This document shows, piece after piece, positions 34,448 to 43,218 of a stretch of 57,643 bases of DNA. The position numbers were made by a program, and so were the translations under genes. Under the pieces are notes generated by a model, which made no database searches, had not been told where the DNA came from, and saw only the letters and a program-made list of their open reading frames with translations. The DNA comes from Deltaproteobacteria bacterium (GTDB taxonomy: Bacteria > Desulfobacterota > Desulfobulbia > Desulfobulbales > SURF-16), in assembly GCA_016219175.1 (NCBI GenBank), contig JACRCD010000033.1, forward strand, positions 1 to 57,643, written 5' to 3'. The number at the start of each line of letters is the position of its first letter. The first letter of the stretch is position 1.

Positions 34448-35770
34448 TCACTCTGCCACGGATTTTCTCCTGCCTCCGGCGACCGTGGAAAGATTACGCA
34501 CATCAAAATCAAAGGGAACCGATCGCCTGCGACCGCGATCTCCTCCCGCCCCCGCGGTCCGAGCCCGAGCCGGAGCCGGATTTCTCTTTTTTTGGACCTG
34601 CCGGGGACGTTCATACTCCATTTCCGCGGGTATTCCTGCTGACGATTTGCTCTCCTGGGGAATATCGGTCAGCGTCGGCCGCTGCATTTTCTTGCCCAGA
34701 TTTCGCTCAATGAGACTGATCATCCTGCTGTCTTCACGGCCGGCAAAGGTAAAGGCCTCGCCGGTCCGGCAGGCGCGACCCGTACGACCGGTACGGTGGG
34801 TGTATGTCTCGGCTGTATCCGGCATGTCATAGTTGACCACATGGGAAATTCGCGACACATCAATGCCGCGGGCCGCGATGTCGGTAGCCACCAGTATTTT
34901 GTATTTTCCGCTTTTAAATCCGTCCAGGGCCTGCTGCCTTTTCTGCTGGGAAAGATTGCCTTGCAGCGACGTGACGCTGTAACCGAACTTCTCCAGTTGC
35001 AGGGCAAGAGTCTTGGCCTTATGTTTCGTGCGGGTAAAAATCAGGGCGGAAACCATTTCGGTCTGCTCGATGATCCTTTTCAACAAAGCGGTCTTGCCCG
35101 GTTGCTCGACCTGAAAAAGCACATGGGATATGGTTGGCGCCGGCAGGTCGTGATCGATCTGCACGGTGACCGGCGATTGCAGGATATTTTCCGCCAGATG
35201 ACGGATTTCATTGGGCATGGTAGCTGAAAAGATGAGCGTCTGCCTCTGTTTCGGGACATATTTCAATATTCTGCGGATGGCCGGCAAAAAACCCTTGTCG
35301 AACATATGATCCGCCTCATCGAGAACCAGCATCTCAAGCTTGCTCAGGTTAAACGCCCCGGCATCCAGGTGATCCAGCAACCGGCCGGGACAGGCGACAA
35401 CGATTTCCGCCCCGCCGCGGATCTTGCCGATCTGGCCCTGTTTCCCCACGCCGCCATAAACCACGGCACTGGACAGACCGGTCTGCTCCGCCATCTTGCC
35501 GATATATTCATGGGTCTGCTCGGCGAGCTCCCGCGTCGGGGCAACAATCAAGGCCCGGACTTTTTTGCGGGGGCCTGTCATGAGGCGCTGCAGAATGGGC
35601 AGGACAAAGGCCGCGGTTTTACCGGTGCCTGTCTGGGCCAGCCCAAGCAGATCGCGGCCTTCAAGAACAGGAGGGATCGCCTTATACTGAATGGGGGTGG
35701 GGGAAGTGTAACCGCAGCTCGTTACCGCCGCGGCAATTTTTTCATGAAAATGAAACGAAGTGAAACTCAT
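34448..35770 (-). CDS. rhlE: DEAD-box RNA helicase, RhlE type
   Basis: A 440-aa RNA helicase for RNP and ribosome-assembly remodelling. All core motifs are visible: PTPIQYKAIP (Q-motif), AQTGTGKT (I), PTRELAEQ (Ia), DEAD in VLDEADHMFD (II), SAT (III), ATDIAARGID (V) and HRTGRTGR (VI). The tail after about residue 370 is basic and Arg-rich, typical of RhlE. AAGGAG lies 6 bases upstream of the ATG. The next gene upstream on the same strand encodes an RRM protein, so this looks like an RNA-metabolism pair. No cold-shock box is obvious in the leader. Confidence 0.93.
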   Translation of the reverse strand: MSFTSFHFHEKIAAAVTSCGYTSPTPIQYKAIPPVLEGRDLLGLAQTGTGKTAAFVLPILQRLMTGPRKKVRALIVAPTRELAEQTHEYIGKMAEQTGLSSAVVYGGVGKQGQIGKIRGGAEIVVACPGRLLDHLDAGAFNLSKLEMLVLDEADHMFDKGFLPAIRRILKYVPKQRQTLIFSATMPNEIRHLAENILQSPVTVQIDHDLPAPTISHVLFQVEQPGKTALLKRIIEQTEMVSALIFTRTKHKAKTLALQLEKFGYSVTSLQGNLSQQKRQQALDGFKSGKYKILVATDIAARGIDVSRISHVVNYDMPDTAETYTHRTGRTGRACRTGEAFTFAGREDSRMISLIERNLGKKMQRPTLTDIPQESKSSAGIPAEMEYERPRQVQKKRNPAPARARTAGAGGDRGRRRSVPFDFDVRNLSTVAGGRRKSVAE

Positions 35771-36033
35771 TAAAACTCCTTTTTTTTATGGTACTACGTT
35801 AATTAGTATGCTTTTGGTCCGAAAAATTATTCTCGGATTTATATACGATTGAAATTATTCACAAAACACCTACACCAAGCATCTTACCCAGCGCTAAGAA
35901 GTGCTGAACGGAGTCCAGTTCCGCTGCGACTGGCAGCTTTGCTCCTCTGCTTCACAGCTTCTGGCCAAGATGAATCCTGGCCTGGGGCTGCGATAATGGT
36001 TTCGATGTCGTTGCTGGTTAAAAAATGTTGATT
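35771..36033. other. Intergenic region between rhlE and the RRM gene
   Basis: Most of the 412-bp gap (35771-36182) shows no gene, tRNA-like fold or repeat that I recognise. It should contain the rhlE promoter and 5' leader. The right part carries the RRM terminator. A short plus-strand ORF beginning at about 36079 has a good AAGGAAGG site but no family likeness and runs antisense into the RRM gene, so it is not called. Confidence 0.4.
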
Positions 36034-36060
36034 TAAAAACGAAGGTCAGGGTTCCTGACC
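36034..36060 (-). terminator. Intrinsic terminator after the RRM gene
   Basis: On the minus strand GGTCAGG, loop AAC and CCTGACC are followed by TTCGTTTTT. It lies about 120 bp past the RRM stop and ends that transcript before rhlE, suggesting the two genes have separate promoters. Confidence 0.65.
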
Positions 36061-36182
36061 AAAAAGGAAGGAAAAAAAATGTTCCATCCGGGCAGCATGA
36101 CAACTGCGATTATACGGTGGATTTGCTTGAGGCTGCCTGCCCACCGCTGTTCAGGCACGAGAAGTGATTCTGGGAAAACATG

Positions 36183-36449
36183 TTATCTGCGGCGCGCACC
36201 TTTTTTCTTTGGCGGTTTCGCCTCGTTGCAGATCAATTTCCGATGAGCGACCTCCACGCCGTTCAGACCTTCCATGACCTTATGACCTTCAGGACGGCTG
36301 GACATCTCAACAAAACCAAAACCCTTGGTCTGCCCTGAAAAATGGTCGGTTATTATTTTCGCGCTCAGCACACTGCCAAAAGGAACACAGAGCTCATTCA
36401 GTTCTTTATCGTTCATGTTATAGGGAAGATTGCCGATATAAAGTTTCAT
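36183..36449 (-). CDS. Small RRM-type RNA-binding protein
   Basis: An 88-aa single-RRM protein like the glycine-poor bacterial Rbp proteins. RNP2 is LYIGNL (residues 3-8) and RNP1 is KGFGFVEM (about 43-50). A basic tail (PPKKKGARRR) follows. AGGAG lies 7 bases before the chosen ATG; farther in-frame starts lack this. Such proteins bind single-stranded RNA and are often stress- or cold-induced. The gene sits between rhlE and the gene-free block with tandem RNA-like units. Confidence 0.92.
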   Translation of the reverse strand: MKLYIGNLPYNMNDKELNELCVPFGSVLSAKIITDHFSGQTKGFGFVEMSSRPEGHKVMEGLNGVEVAHRKLICNEAKPPKKKGARRR

Positions 36450-36642
36450 GCGGGTACTCCTATAAGTGATCAGCAAAAACTTCAACGGCATCAAACGAGG
36501 CTAAGGAACGCAGCGCAGGAAGAGGAGATTGACGAGAAAAGAAGATGCTTCTACTTATTATTAAGGTTAATAAACCATTTAAATACTCCGGCCTCTCGTT
36601 CTTGTCAACTTAAATATGGTTGAATAAAAAAGTATTTCCCAG
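36450..36642. other. Intergenic region, divergent promoter zone
   Basis: This stretch precedes the RRM gene on one strand and the first tandem unit on the other. TTGTCA (36602-36607), 17 bp and TAAAAA (36625-36630) could be a plus-strand promoter placing a start near 36640, at the left border of unit 1. The -10 hexamer is poor. Nothing else is recognised. Confidence 0.4.
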
Positions 36643-36790
36643 GGAACCTTTTCTAAACGAGAGCGTCTTAATAAACAAGAACGTAAGTGATAACAATCCT
36701 GTTACCTTACTTTTCTCTTCTTCATTTTTCTCGCAGTTTCCCGCAAGGGAAACGGAAAGCCGGTGTTCCTCCCAACACCGGCTTTTTTTT
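36643..36790 (+). ncRNA. Candidate small RNA, tandem unit 1
   Basis: This is the first of three similar units (148 bp). It begins GGAACCTTTTC, contains GCGTCTTAATAAACAAGAACG and a pyrimidine-rich middle, and ends in a terminator: AAAGCCGGTGTT, loop CCTCCC, AACACCGGCTTT, then five more T. T-runs follow only on the plus strand, which favours plus-strand transcription. No open reading frame is shared with the other copies. The RNA is not matched to a known family by me. Confidence 0.45.
36756..36790 (+). terminator. Intrinsic terminator of unit 1
   Basis: A 12-bp perfect stem with a 6-base loop (CCTCCC) is followed directly by a T-run. Units 2 and 3 have the same CCCTCCCAA-type loop at their stems. 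Confidence 0.8.
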
Positions 36791-36806
36791 ATGCGCCTTA
36801 CCTTCA

Positions 36807-37027
36807 GAGCCTCTTGCAAAATGACGCAATGAACGTTTCGTCATGCCGGGCAAGCGCAGCGCGACCTTGACCGAGGTAACGCCGATCACCGGCCAGATCC
36901 GTCATTCCGGGCAAGCGCGGCGCGACCCGGAATCCATAGTGCTCCGGATTCCCGCTGGAGTTTATCCTCACGGCAGTGGGGACGGGAATGACGGCGGATT
37001 GATTTTATGTCATTTTACAAGAAGCTC
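36807..37027. mobile_element. MITE-like element, family C copy 1
   Basis: It is bounded by GAGCCTCTTGCAAAATGAC and the inverted partner GTCATTTTACAAGAAGCTC (two mismatches in 19). Inside are two copies of a GTCATTCCGGGCAAGCGC-like arm and CGGATTCCCGCTGGAG. It lies exactly between tandem units 1 and 2. It shares ends and interior with copy 2 at 52246-52408. Confidence 0.75.
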
Positions 37028-37045
37028 ATTCTTTCATTTTTTTTT

Positions 37046-37190
37046 GGAACCTTTCCAGAACCGGGGCATCTTAACTATTAAGTCCGCAAGTAATGACAAA
37101 TTTCTTGGCTGACATTTTTTACTCCTTTCTTCATTTCTTTCTCCGCATCTTCTATAAAAAAACCGGCGCCCTCCCAACGCCGGTTTTTTT
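37046..37190 (+). ncRNA. Candidate small RNA, tandem unit 2
   Basis: A 145-bp unit aligned with unit 1 from GGAACCTTTCC through GGGCATCTTAACTATTAAG and CTTCATTTCTTTCTCC to a terminator (AACCGGCG, 9-base loop CCCTCCCAA, CGCCGGTT, T7). A family C element lies 18 bp upstream, so any promoter it had may be displaced. On the opposite strand AAAGGAG precedes a 14-codon ORF, but that peptide is not conserved in units 1 and 3. Confidence 0.4.
37161..37190 (+). terminator. Intrinsic terminator of unit 2
   Basis: Stem AACCGGCG/CGCCGGTT with loop CCCTCCCAA and a T-run. An A-run before it means it could also work on the minus strand. Confidence 0.75.
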
Positions 37191-37210
37191 ATGCCCGGAA
37201 CATTTTTTCC

Positions 37211-37352
37211 GGAACCTTTTCCGCATCAGCGCATCTTAATTAACAAGACGGCAAGCGAAACAACTCACTTACCTGTCATTTTTCACTCATTTTTCATTTT
37301 TTTCTCCTCAGCTTCAGTAAAAAAACCGGCGCCCTCCCAACGCCGGTTTTTT
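37211..37352 (+). ncRNA. Candidate small RNA, tandem unit 3
   Basis: A 142-bp unit beginning GGAACCTTTTCCGC. It contains GCGCATCTTAATTAACAAG and GGCAAGCGAAACAA, then a T/C-rich stretch and the same terminator as unit 2. It starts 20 bp after the unit 2 terminator. The adk start codon follows about 160 bp later, so these RNAs would be separate from adk. Confidence 0.4.
37323..37352 (+). terminator. Intrinsic terminator of unit 3
   Basis: Stem AACCGGCG/CGCCGGTT, loop CCCTCCCAA, then T-run. It is identical in stem and loop to that of unit 2. Confidence 0.75.
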
Positions 37353-37515
37353 TATTGCTTCACCACCTCCATTCCCGAAACGCCCTGTCTCCAGCGGAAC
37401 CTTCGCGCTTTTCTTGTTTTTTTACTGTCAAACGACACAAAACAATGTATATTTTCTAGTTTTTCCGCTCCCCATAAACATTCAACAAATATCTGATCGA
37501 CTCAGGAGGATTACT

Positions 37516-38163
37516 ATGAAAATCATACTTCTCGGCGCGCCCGGCGCAGGCAAGGGTACTGTGGCAAAAATGCTGACCAAGCTCGACGGTTCCGTCCAGA
37601 TCTCAACCGGGGATATTCTGCGTGGCGCGGTTCAGGCCGGCACCGAACTGGGCAAGGAGGCGGACGGCTACATGAAACGTGGCGATCTGGTCCCCGATTC
37701 TCTCATTATGGGCATCATGGAAAAACGGCTGCAGGAATCCGACTGCCAGCAAGGCTTTCTGCTTGACGGCTTCCCCCGCACCATCCCCCAGGCGGAAGAA
37801 CTGAATCAGCTGCTGGCCAAGCTGGGCATCAAACTCGACATGGTTGTCAACATTGACGTACCGCGTGACGTCATCTTTGATCGTCTCTGCACCCGCCGAA
37901 CCTGCGAAAATGCCAAATGCCAGGCGATCTACAATGTTAAAAGCAACCCGCCCCAGCAAGAAGGCATCTGCGACAAATGCGGCTCCCCCGTTGTCCAGCG
38001 GGCTGACGAAACCCAGGAGGCCATCGCCCATCGCCTGGACACCTACAACCAGAAAACCGCTCCCCTGGCCGGCTTCTACGAAAAGGAAGGACTGCTGAAA
38101 ACCATCACCGGCACCTCCAGCGACCTGGTGGTGAGCGGTATCCAAAAAGCACTGGGCAAATAA
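37516..38163 (+). CDS. adk: Adenylate kinase
   Basis: Adk balances ATP, ADP and AMP. The 215-aa long-form enzyme has the P-loop GAPGAGKGT (7-15), the AMP site [19 protein letters not shown] and a zinc-finger LID: C-x5-C pattern in [11 protein letters not shown] and CDKCG (about residues 127-158). Cys-type LIDs are common in anaerobes. AGGAGG lies 6 bases upstream of the ATG. The stop overlaps the trmFO start (TAATG). Confidence 0.97.
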   Translation: MKIILLGAPGAGKGTVAKMLTKLDGSVQISTGDILRGAVQAGTELGKEADGYMKRGDLVPDSLIMGIMEKRLQESDCQQGFLLDGFPRTIPQAEELNQLLAKLGIKLDMVVNIDVPRDVIFDRLCTRRTCENAKCQAIYNVKSNPPQQEGICDKCGSPVVQRADETQEAIAHRLDTYNQKTAPLAGFYEKEGLLKTITGTSSDLVVSGIQKALGK

Positions 38164-39500
38164 TGGAGGAGCAACGCCTTACCATCATCGGCGGGGGGCT
38201 GGCCGGCTGCGAGGCGGCCTGGCAGGCCGCCCAACGCGGTGTTGGCGTCGTCCTGCACGACATGAAGCCGCAACGCTTCAGTCCGGCCCACGCCTCCCCC
38301 GATCTGGCGGAACTGGTCTGCAGCAATTCGTTTCGCTCCGATGACCCCTTTTCAGCGGTAGGTTTGCTCAAAGAGGAGATGCGGCAGCTTGGCTCACTCA
38401 TCATGTCTGCCGCCGCTTCGACAAAGGTTCCGGCCGGCAAGGCCCTGGCTGTGGACCGCGCGCTTTTTGCCCGTTTTATTACGGAAAAAATCAGCGGACA
38501 CCCGGCTATCGATGTCCGGAGGGAGGAGATCAGCCGTATCCCGGACCCCGGTGAAAACCAGCCGCTGACCATCCTGGCCACGGGGCCTTTGACCTCCGAC
38601 AACCTGGCCCGCTCACTGCGGGAAATCACCGGCGAGCATCTTGCCTTCTACGACGCCATAGCCCCGATTGTCAGCGCTGATTCACTGGACAGGACCATCA
38701 TCTATCAAGCCTCCCGTTATGATGACGGCCCTGGCGACTACCTCAACTGTCCCATGGACAAAAACCAGTATCTCACCTTTATTACGGCGCTGGCCGCCGC
38801 TGACAAGGTGGAACTGAAATCCTTTGAGGAAAAAAAATATTTTGAAGGTTGTCTGCCCATTGAGGTGATGCTTGAGCGCGGCGAGGACACCCTGCGTTTC
38901 GGCCCCATGAAACCGGTGGGTCTGCCGGACCCTCGCACCGGCCGCGACCCCTATGCCGTCATCCAGCTCAGAAAGGAGAATGTGGCGGGAAGCCATTACA
39001 ACATGGTGGGCTTCCAGACCAAACTGACCTATCCGGCACAGAAACAGGTTTTCCGTTTGATTCCCGGCATGGAGAAGGCGCACTTTGAACGCCTGGGCAG
39101 CATCCACCGCAACACCTTTGTCTGCGGCCCCAAGGTGCTGGAGCCCTCCCTGCAGCTGAAAAACAGAAAGGATATTCTGCTGGCCGGCCAGCTCACCGGG
39201 GTGGAAGGCTACGTGGAATCAACGGCCATGGGGCTGCTGGCCGGCATGAATGGCGCCCGCCTTCTCCAGGGCAAGCAACCTGTTTTCCCACCGGAGGAAA
39301 CCGCGCTCGGCGCGCTTATCCGCCATCTGACCCAGACCGAACCTCGCCGTTTTCAGCCGTCAAACATCAACTTCGGCCTCTTTTCCGAACTGAGCAGCCC
39401 CACCGGCAGGAAGGTGCCGAAAAAACTTCGCGGCCAGGCCCGCGCTGAAAAATCCCTCAGGGCTTTAAGTTTGTGGAAGGATGTCCTGCATGAAGGATGA
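38163..39500 (+). CDS. trmFO: Methylenetetrahydrofolate-tRNA-(uracil-5)-methyltransferase
   Basis: TrmFO is the folate/FAD-dependent enzyme that makes 5-methyluridine 54 in tRNA. The 445-aa protein begins with a dinucleotide site [14 protein letters not shown]. Family blocks are [37 protein letters not shown], the C-terminal [20 protein letters not shown] and [10 protein letters not shown]. It is translationally coupled to adk, and its end overlaps the glycosylase gene. Confidence 0.96.
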   Translation: MEEQRLTIIGGGLAGCEAAWQAAQRGVGVVLHDMKPQRFSPAHASPDLAELVCSNSFRSDDPFSAVGLLKEEMRQLGSLIMSAAASTKVPAGKALAVDRALFARFITEKISGHPAIDVRREEISRIPDPGENQPLTILATGPLTSDNLARSLREITGEHLAFYDAIAPIVSADSLDRTIIYQASRYDDGPGDYLNCPMDKNQYLTFITALAAADKVELKSFEEKKYFEGCLPIEVMLERGEDTLRFGPMKPVGLPDPRTGRDPYAVIQLRKENVAGSHYNMVGFQTKLTYPAQKQVFRLIPGMEKAHFERLGSIHRNTFVCGPKVLEPSLQLKNRKDILLAGQLTGVEGYVESTAMGLLAGMNGARLLQGKQPVFPPEETALGALIRHLTQTEPRRFQPSNINFGLFSELSSPTGRKVPKKLRGQARAEKSLRALSLWKDVLHEG

Positions 39501-40296
39501 GGACCTCTCCCTGGCCGGACTCCTGCGGGAGACAAGAAATCTTGTCGCCTTTCACCAACAGTGCGGCCTTGAGTACCCACTTTCAACGGCATTAAAGCAT
39601 TTTCTGGCGGAATCGCCCCCCCCGGGACTGAAACAAAAAACTCCTCCCCGGCCGCGGTCCGCCCCTGTGTCGCATTCGCTGGCAGCCACACCTGCCAGGG
39701 GTCACCGCTCCCCGCAACCCGCCGTGAGAGTGCCCGAAACCACCCTGGAAGATTTCCGGCAGGGGTTGGAGGATTGTCATCACTGCGGACTGGGGAAATC
39801 AGGGAAGCGGATGATATTCGGCGAGGGAGCCGCCCAGCCCGGTCTGGCCCTGATGATTATCTGCGATCCGCCGGGCTCGGAAGAAATGGCGGCTCAGACC
39901 CCGATCAGCGGAGAATCCCGCGACCTGCTGGTAAAAATGTTGAGCGCCATCAACCTTTCCCTGTCCGACGTTTTTATAACCAATGTTGTCAAATGCGCGG
40001 CAAGCGGTCAGTCCGCCCCGACTCCCGAGGAAATTGCCGCCTGTCTGCCTTTTCTCATGCGCCAGATTGAACTCCTGCAACCCAAAATCATCTGCGCCAT
40101 GGGTTTGGCTGCCAGCCAGATTCTGCTCAAAACCTCGCAAATCCTGGGCAGTCTGCGGGGTCGTTTCCATGATTTCAAGGGCATCCCCCTTCTCCCGACC
40201 TTTCACCCCGCCATGCTTATCAAGCTGCCGGAACTGAAGAAAGGCTCCTGGCTTGACCTGCAGCTGATCCAGAAAAAGCTGAAAACCCACCACTGA
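39490..40296 (+). CDS. Family-4-like uracil-DNA glycosylase
   Basis: A 268-aa Fe-S uracil-DNA glycosylase-like protein. After a variable Pro-rich N-terminus come [18 protein letters not shown] (first cysteine pair), NVVKCAASG (third Cys), an [22 protein letters not shown] block and TFHPAMLIK (active-site HPA). The usual GEAPGxxED motif reads [10 protein letters not shown] and PFVGRAG reads PISGESR, so the uracil pocket is divergent. The start at 39490 is preferred for GGAAGG 9 bases upstream. It overlaps trmFO by 11 bp. It may act in base excision repair; substrate range is uncertain. Confidence 0.85.
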   Translation: MKDEDLSLAGLLRETRNLVAFHQQCGLEYPLSTALKHFLAESPPPGLKQKTPPRPRSAPVSHSLAATPARGHRSPQPAVRVPETTLEDFRQGLEDCHHCGLGKSGKRMIFGEGAAQPGLALMIICDPPGSEEMAAQTPISGESRDLLVKMLSAINLSLSDVFITNVVKCAASGQSAPTPEEIAACLPFLMRQIELLQPKIICAMGLAASQILLKTSQILGSLRGRFHDFKGIPLLPTFHPAMLIKLPELKKGSWLDLQLIQKKLKTHH

Positions 40297-40514
40297 TTTG
40301 CCGGGTGTGCAGACTGCCGGCCTCTCACGGAGCGCGAGAGAAGATACAAGACTGGCACGTTGAGCCAGCCGGCAGCTCTCCTGTTCTTCAGCGGAAAGAG
40401 CGCCAGTTTTTCCGAAAAAATGGAATACCATCCCGTTTCCCGGAAAAAAATACTATTTATTCCAATTTTCCTGCCCAAAAGCTATAATTCGCAAAGCCAT
40501 ACCCCTAGAAAAAA

Positions 40515-40558
40515 CAGCAAAAAGCCGCGCGAAGATAGTTATGGCGCGGAATTTGCTG
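40515..40558 (+). promoter_or_regulatory. Structured leader hairpin upstream of the S8 protease
   Basis: CAGCAAA/TTTGCTG encloses CCGCGC/GCGCGG, a two-part stem about 100 nt before the start codon. The 363-bp gap 40297-40659 otherwise shows no repeat or gene. A CGCAAAGCC word at about 40489 hints at a riboswitch but the rest of a c-di-GMP class I fold is missing. Confidence 0.35.
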
Positions 40559-40659
40559 GTATTTCATCAACACACACCATCGCTTCATGCCCCTTTTCCA
40601 GGATGAAGATTTTGGACCATTCACCGTCAAGTTGCACGCTTGTCAGGAGGATTTCACCC

Positions 40660-43206
40660 GTGACAAAACAAATACGCAGGGCATGCGGTATTCTGGCGGC
40701 TGCCCTCCTGTGTTTCCCCCCGCCTGCCCTCGCCTTGAAAAAGGCGCAATTGCTCGACGTGCAGCCGCGGCCCATGAGGCAAGGACAATCCTCCTTCGAC
40801 CCCAACAAAGTTCTATCCCCTCTACAGACGACATCCTTGGCCAGCGGTGAAAAGATTCTGCTCGCCCCAGGCCGGCCATCCGCCAAAAAGCCTCTCTACA
40901 AGCCGGACGAGGTTGTCATCAAATTAAAAAAATCCGTTACCCCTCAGTCGTTTCAGACAAAAGGCGCAAAAATGGGCCTTGAAATCAAAAAGAGATTCAA
41001 AACCCTGTCCCGGGTGAAAGGCCAGGAATTTTTACTGATAAAATCCCAGTCAGCTTCAGCCGGCAAGCTGCTTGACATGCTGCGCCAGGATCCGATGGTA
41101 GAGGCTGCGTCTCTCAACTATTTGCGCTATATCAATACAACACCGGACGACGCTCTTTTCTATCAACAGTGGTCCCTGGCCAACACCGGACAGTTAGTAG
41201 CCGGATATCCGGGCGGCACACCGGGCGCCGACATTGATGCCGGCCGGGCCTGGGATGTGCAGACCGGCAACAGCAATACGGTCGTGGCGGTGCTGGATAC
41301 CGGCGTGGCCTATGACCACCCTGATTTGACAGACAACATGTGGGTCAACAGTCAGGAGCTGGCCGGAACAGCGGGGGTGGATGATGACGGCAACGGTTAT
41401 GTCGACGACATATACGGCATTGATACCGGCGAAGGCGACAGCGACCCGCTTGATCACTACGGCCACGGCACCCACGTCGCCGGCACCATTGCCGCCAGCG
41501 GCAACAACACCCTCGGCGTGACCGGCATCAACTGGGACGGCAGGGTTATGGCCGTCAAGGGTTTCCCGGACAATGCGGAACTCGGGCTCTCCCTTGATGC
41601 CGAACTGGCGGCCCTTGACTATATTATCGCCATGAAGCAGAGCGGCGTAAATATCGTGGCCATCAATGCCTCATATGGGGGCGGCGGCCAAAGCCAGCTC
41701 CAGAAAGAGGCTATTGAAGCGGCGGGTGCGGCGGGCATTATTTTTATCGCGGCGGCCGGCAACGACGGCTCAAATAATGATGCCGCCCCCCAGTATCCCG
41801 CCTCATACGATTCCGCCAATATCATCAGCGTGGCGGCCACGGACCGGAATGACCTGCTCACCTCCTGGTCAAACTACGGGGTAAACTCCACAGATCTGGG
41901 GGCGCCTGGCGATCTGATATTAAGCACCTATTCATGGCAAAATTACGATCCGGCCCCGGGGGATGTCTTTTACGACGACATGGAGGGTGGTTCCGTCAAC
42001 TGGCTGGCTGACGGCTCCTGGATGATAACGGAAGAGGAGGCATCAAGCCCTACCCATGCCTGGTCCGACAGCCCATACGGACAGTACGGCGACAACACCT
42101 TCTTCGCCCTGCAGTCCCGCGCCGTGGATTTGTCCTCCGCGCAAACACCCCTTACCCTTGGCTTCAGCGCCAAATTTGCTCTGGAACAGGATTTTGATTT
42201 TCTGGATGTTTATTTTTACGGTAAAGGCGATCATCTCTGGGAGGTGACGGCTGAAAATCCATGGAGCGGCAGCAACTCCTGGTCCGACAGTCCGGGCGGC
42301 AACTATCCGGACAATCTCGAAAACTGGCTTGTCAGCCCAACAATCAATCTTTCCGGCAGCGGGCCCGATACCGCCCTGAACTTTGTCTTCACCGGCATGG
42401 TGGAACAGGGTTACGACAAGCTGAAGATTTACGTGAGTGGTGATGGCGGCGCCCAGTGGGCCGCCCTGACCTACCTGACCGGTGACTATAGCGATGACTG
42501 GTATGAGGCGCCGGTGAACATCCCCGCGGCGTACCGCACAGGGCAATTCCGCTTCGCCCTTGTCCTATCCAGTGATTATTCCATTACCCATGACGGCTAT
42601 TACATTGACAATGTGTCCGTGGCTGACGGCGCGGCAACCTTTTTTGCCGACGGCATGGAATCCGGCCCAGGGGCATGGAGCGCGCCGGATGGGATATGGC
42701 ACTACCTGGGCGGCATCACGGGCAGCTCCGCTGGCGGCTGGAATGCGTTCAACGTGAACATCGACCAAAAATATTTCTGGGACGGTTTCAGGGTTGCCTT
42801 TGTTTTATCCTCGGATATAAACTTGGTGGACGACGGAGTCCATATTGATGATGTGGGCATTGGCGCAGCCATGGAAACAAACGGCTATGTCTACATGAGC
42901 GGCACATCCATGGCTACCCCCCATGTTGCGGGGGCTGTCGCCCTGACGGCAGCGCAGCATCCCCAGGAAAATGTTGCGGCAAGAATCACCCGAATACTGG
43001 CCGGGGTTGAGCCTTTGCCCTCTCTTGCCGGGAAGGTGGCCACCGGAGGGCGGCTCAACCTCGCCGCCTCAGCGGGAACAGCTCCCGAGCCCGCCACCTG
43101 CGATCTGGACGGAGACGGAGACGTTGACGGCAGCGATCTTGCCGGATTTCTGACCGGGCAATTCCCGGTGACCATAGATGTTTGCGCCACGCATTTCGGC
43201 AAATAG
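40660..43206 (+). CDS. Secreted subtilisin-family (S8) serine protease with dockerin-like tail
   Basis: An 848-aa exported protease. The GTG start follows AGGAGG by 9 bases and gives a clean signal peptide ending at ALA (about 23). A propeptide-like region (PDEVVIKLK to NYLRYIN) precedes the S8 domain: Asp213 (VLDTGVAYDHPDL), His269 (HGTHVAG), oxyanion Asn in AAAGNDG and Ser750 (GTSMATPHVAG). A beta-rich insert of roughly 300 residues between Asn and Ser has two similar DDMEGG/ADGMESG plus DSPGGNYPDN-type modules. The last 30 residues (CDLDGDGDVDGSDLAGFL) are a calcium-binding dockerin-like repeat, shared with the protein at 52896. It converges on the next gene with 12 bp between. Confidence 0.9.
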   Translation: MTKQIRRACGILAAALLCFPPPALALKKAQLLDVQPRPMRQGQSSFDPNKVLSPLQTTSLASGEKILLAPGRPSAKKPLYKPDEVVIKLKKSVTPQSFQTKGAKMGLEIKKRFKTLSRVKGQEFLLIKSQSASAGKLLDMLRQDPMVEAASLNYLRYINTTPDDALFYQQWSLANTGQLVAGYPGGTPGADIDAGRAWDVQTGNSNTVVAVLDTGVAYDHPDLTDNMWVNSQELAGTAGVDDDGNGYVDDIYGIDTGEGDSDPLDHYGHGTHVAGTIAASGNNTLGVTGINWDGRVMAVKGFPDNAELGLSLDAELAALDYIIAMKQSGVNIVAINASYGGGGQSQLQKEAIEAAGAAGIIFIAAAGNDGSNNDAAPQYPASYDSANIISVAATDRNDLLTSWSNYGVNSTDLGAPGDLILSTYSWQNYDPAPGDVFYDDMEGGSVNWLADGSWMITEEEASSPTHAWSDSPYGQYGDNTFFALQSRAVDLSSAQTPLTLGFSAKFALEQDFDFLDVYFYGKGDHLWEVTAENPWSGSNSWSDSPGGNYPDNLENWLVSPTINLSGSGPDTALNFVFTGMVEQGYDKLKIYVSGDGGAQWAALTYLTGDYSDDWYEAPVNIPAAYRTGQFRFALVLSSDYSITHDGYYIDNVSVADGAATFFADGMESGPGAWSAPDGIWHYLGGITGSSAGGWNAFNVNIDQKYFWDGFRVAFVLSSDINLVDDGVHIDDVGIGAAMETNGYVYMSGTSMATPHVAGAVALTAAQHPQENVAARITRILAGVEPLPSLAGKVATGGRLNLAASAGTAPEPATCDLDGDGDVDGSDLAGFLTGQFPVTIDVCATHFGK

Positions 43207-43218
43207 CCAAGCGCCAGA

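Noticed and set aside
36079-36231. Small plus-strand ORF with AAGGAAGG upstream
   Set aside because: It has no family likeness and runs antisense into the RRM gene, past that gene's terminator.
37046-37190. 14-codon peptide on the minus strand of unit 2
   Set aside because: It has a good AAAGGAG site, but units 1 and 3 do not keep the frame or the start codon.
36643-37352. CRISPR-like array
   Set aside because: Only three copies, each about 145 bp with unit-specific differences and an intrinsic terminator. There are no short identical repeats with spacers and no cas genes.
40480-40530. c-di-GMP class I riboswitch
   Set aside because: CGCAAAGCC is present, but the GGCAAACC block and GNRA hairpin that must precede it are missing.
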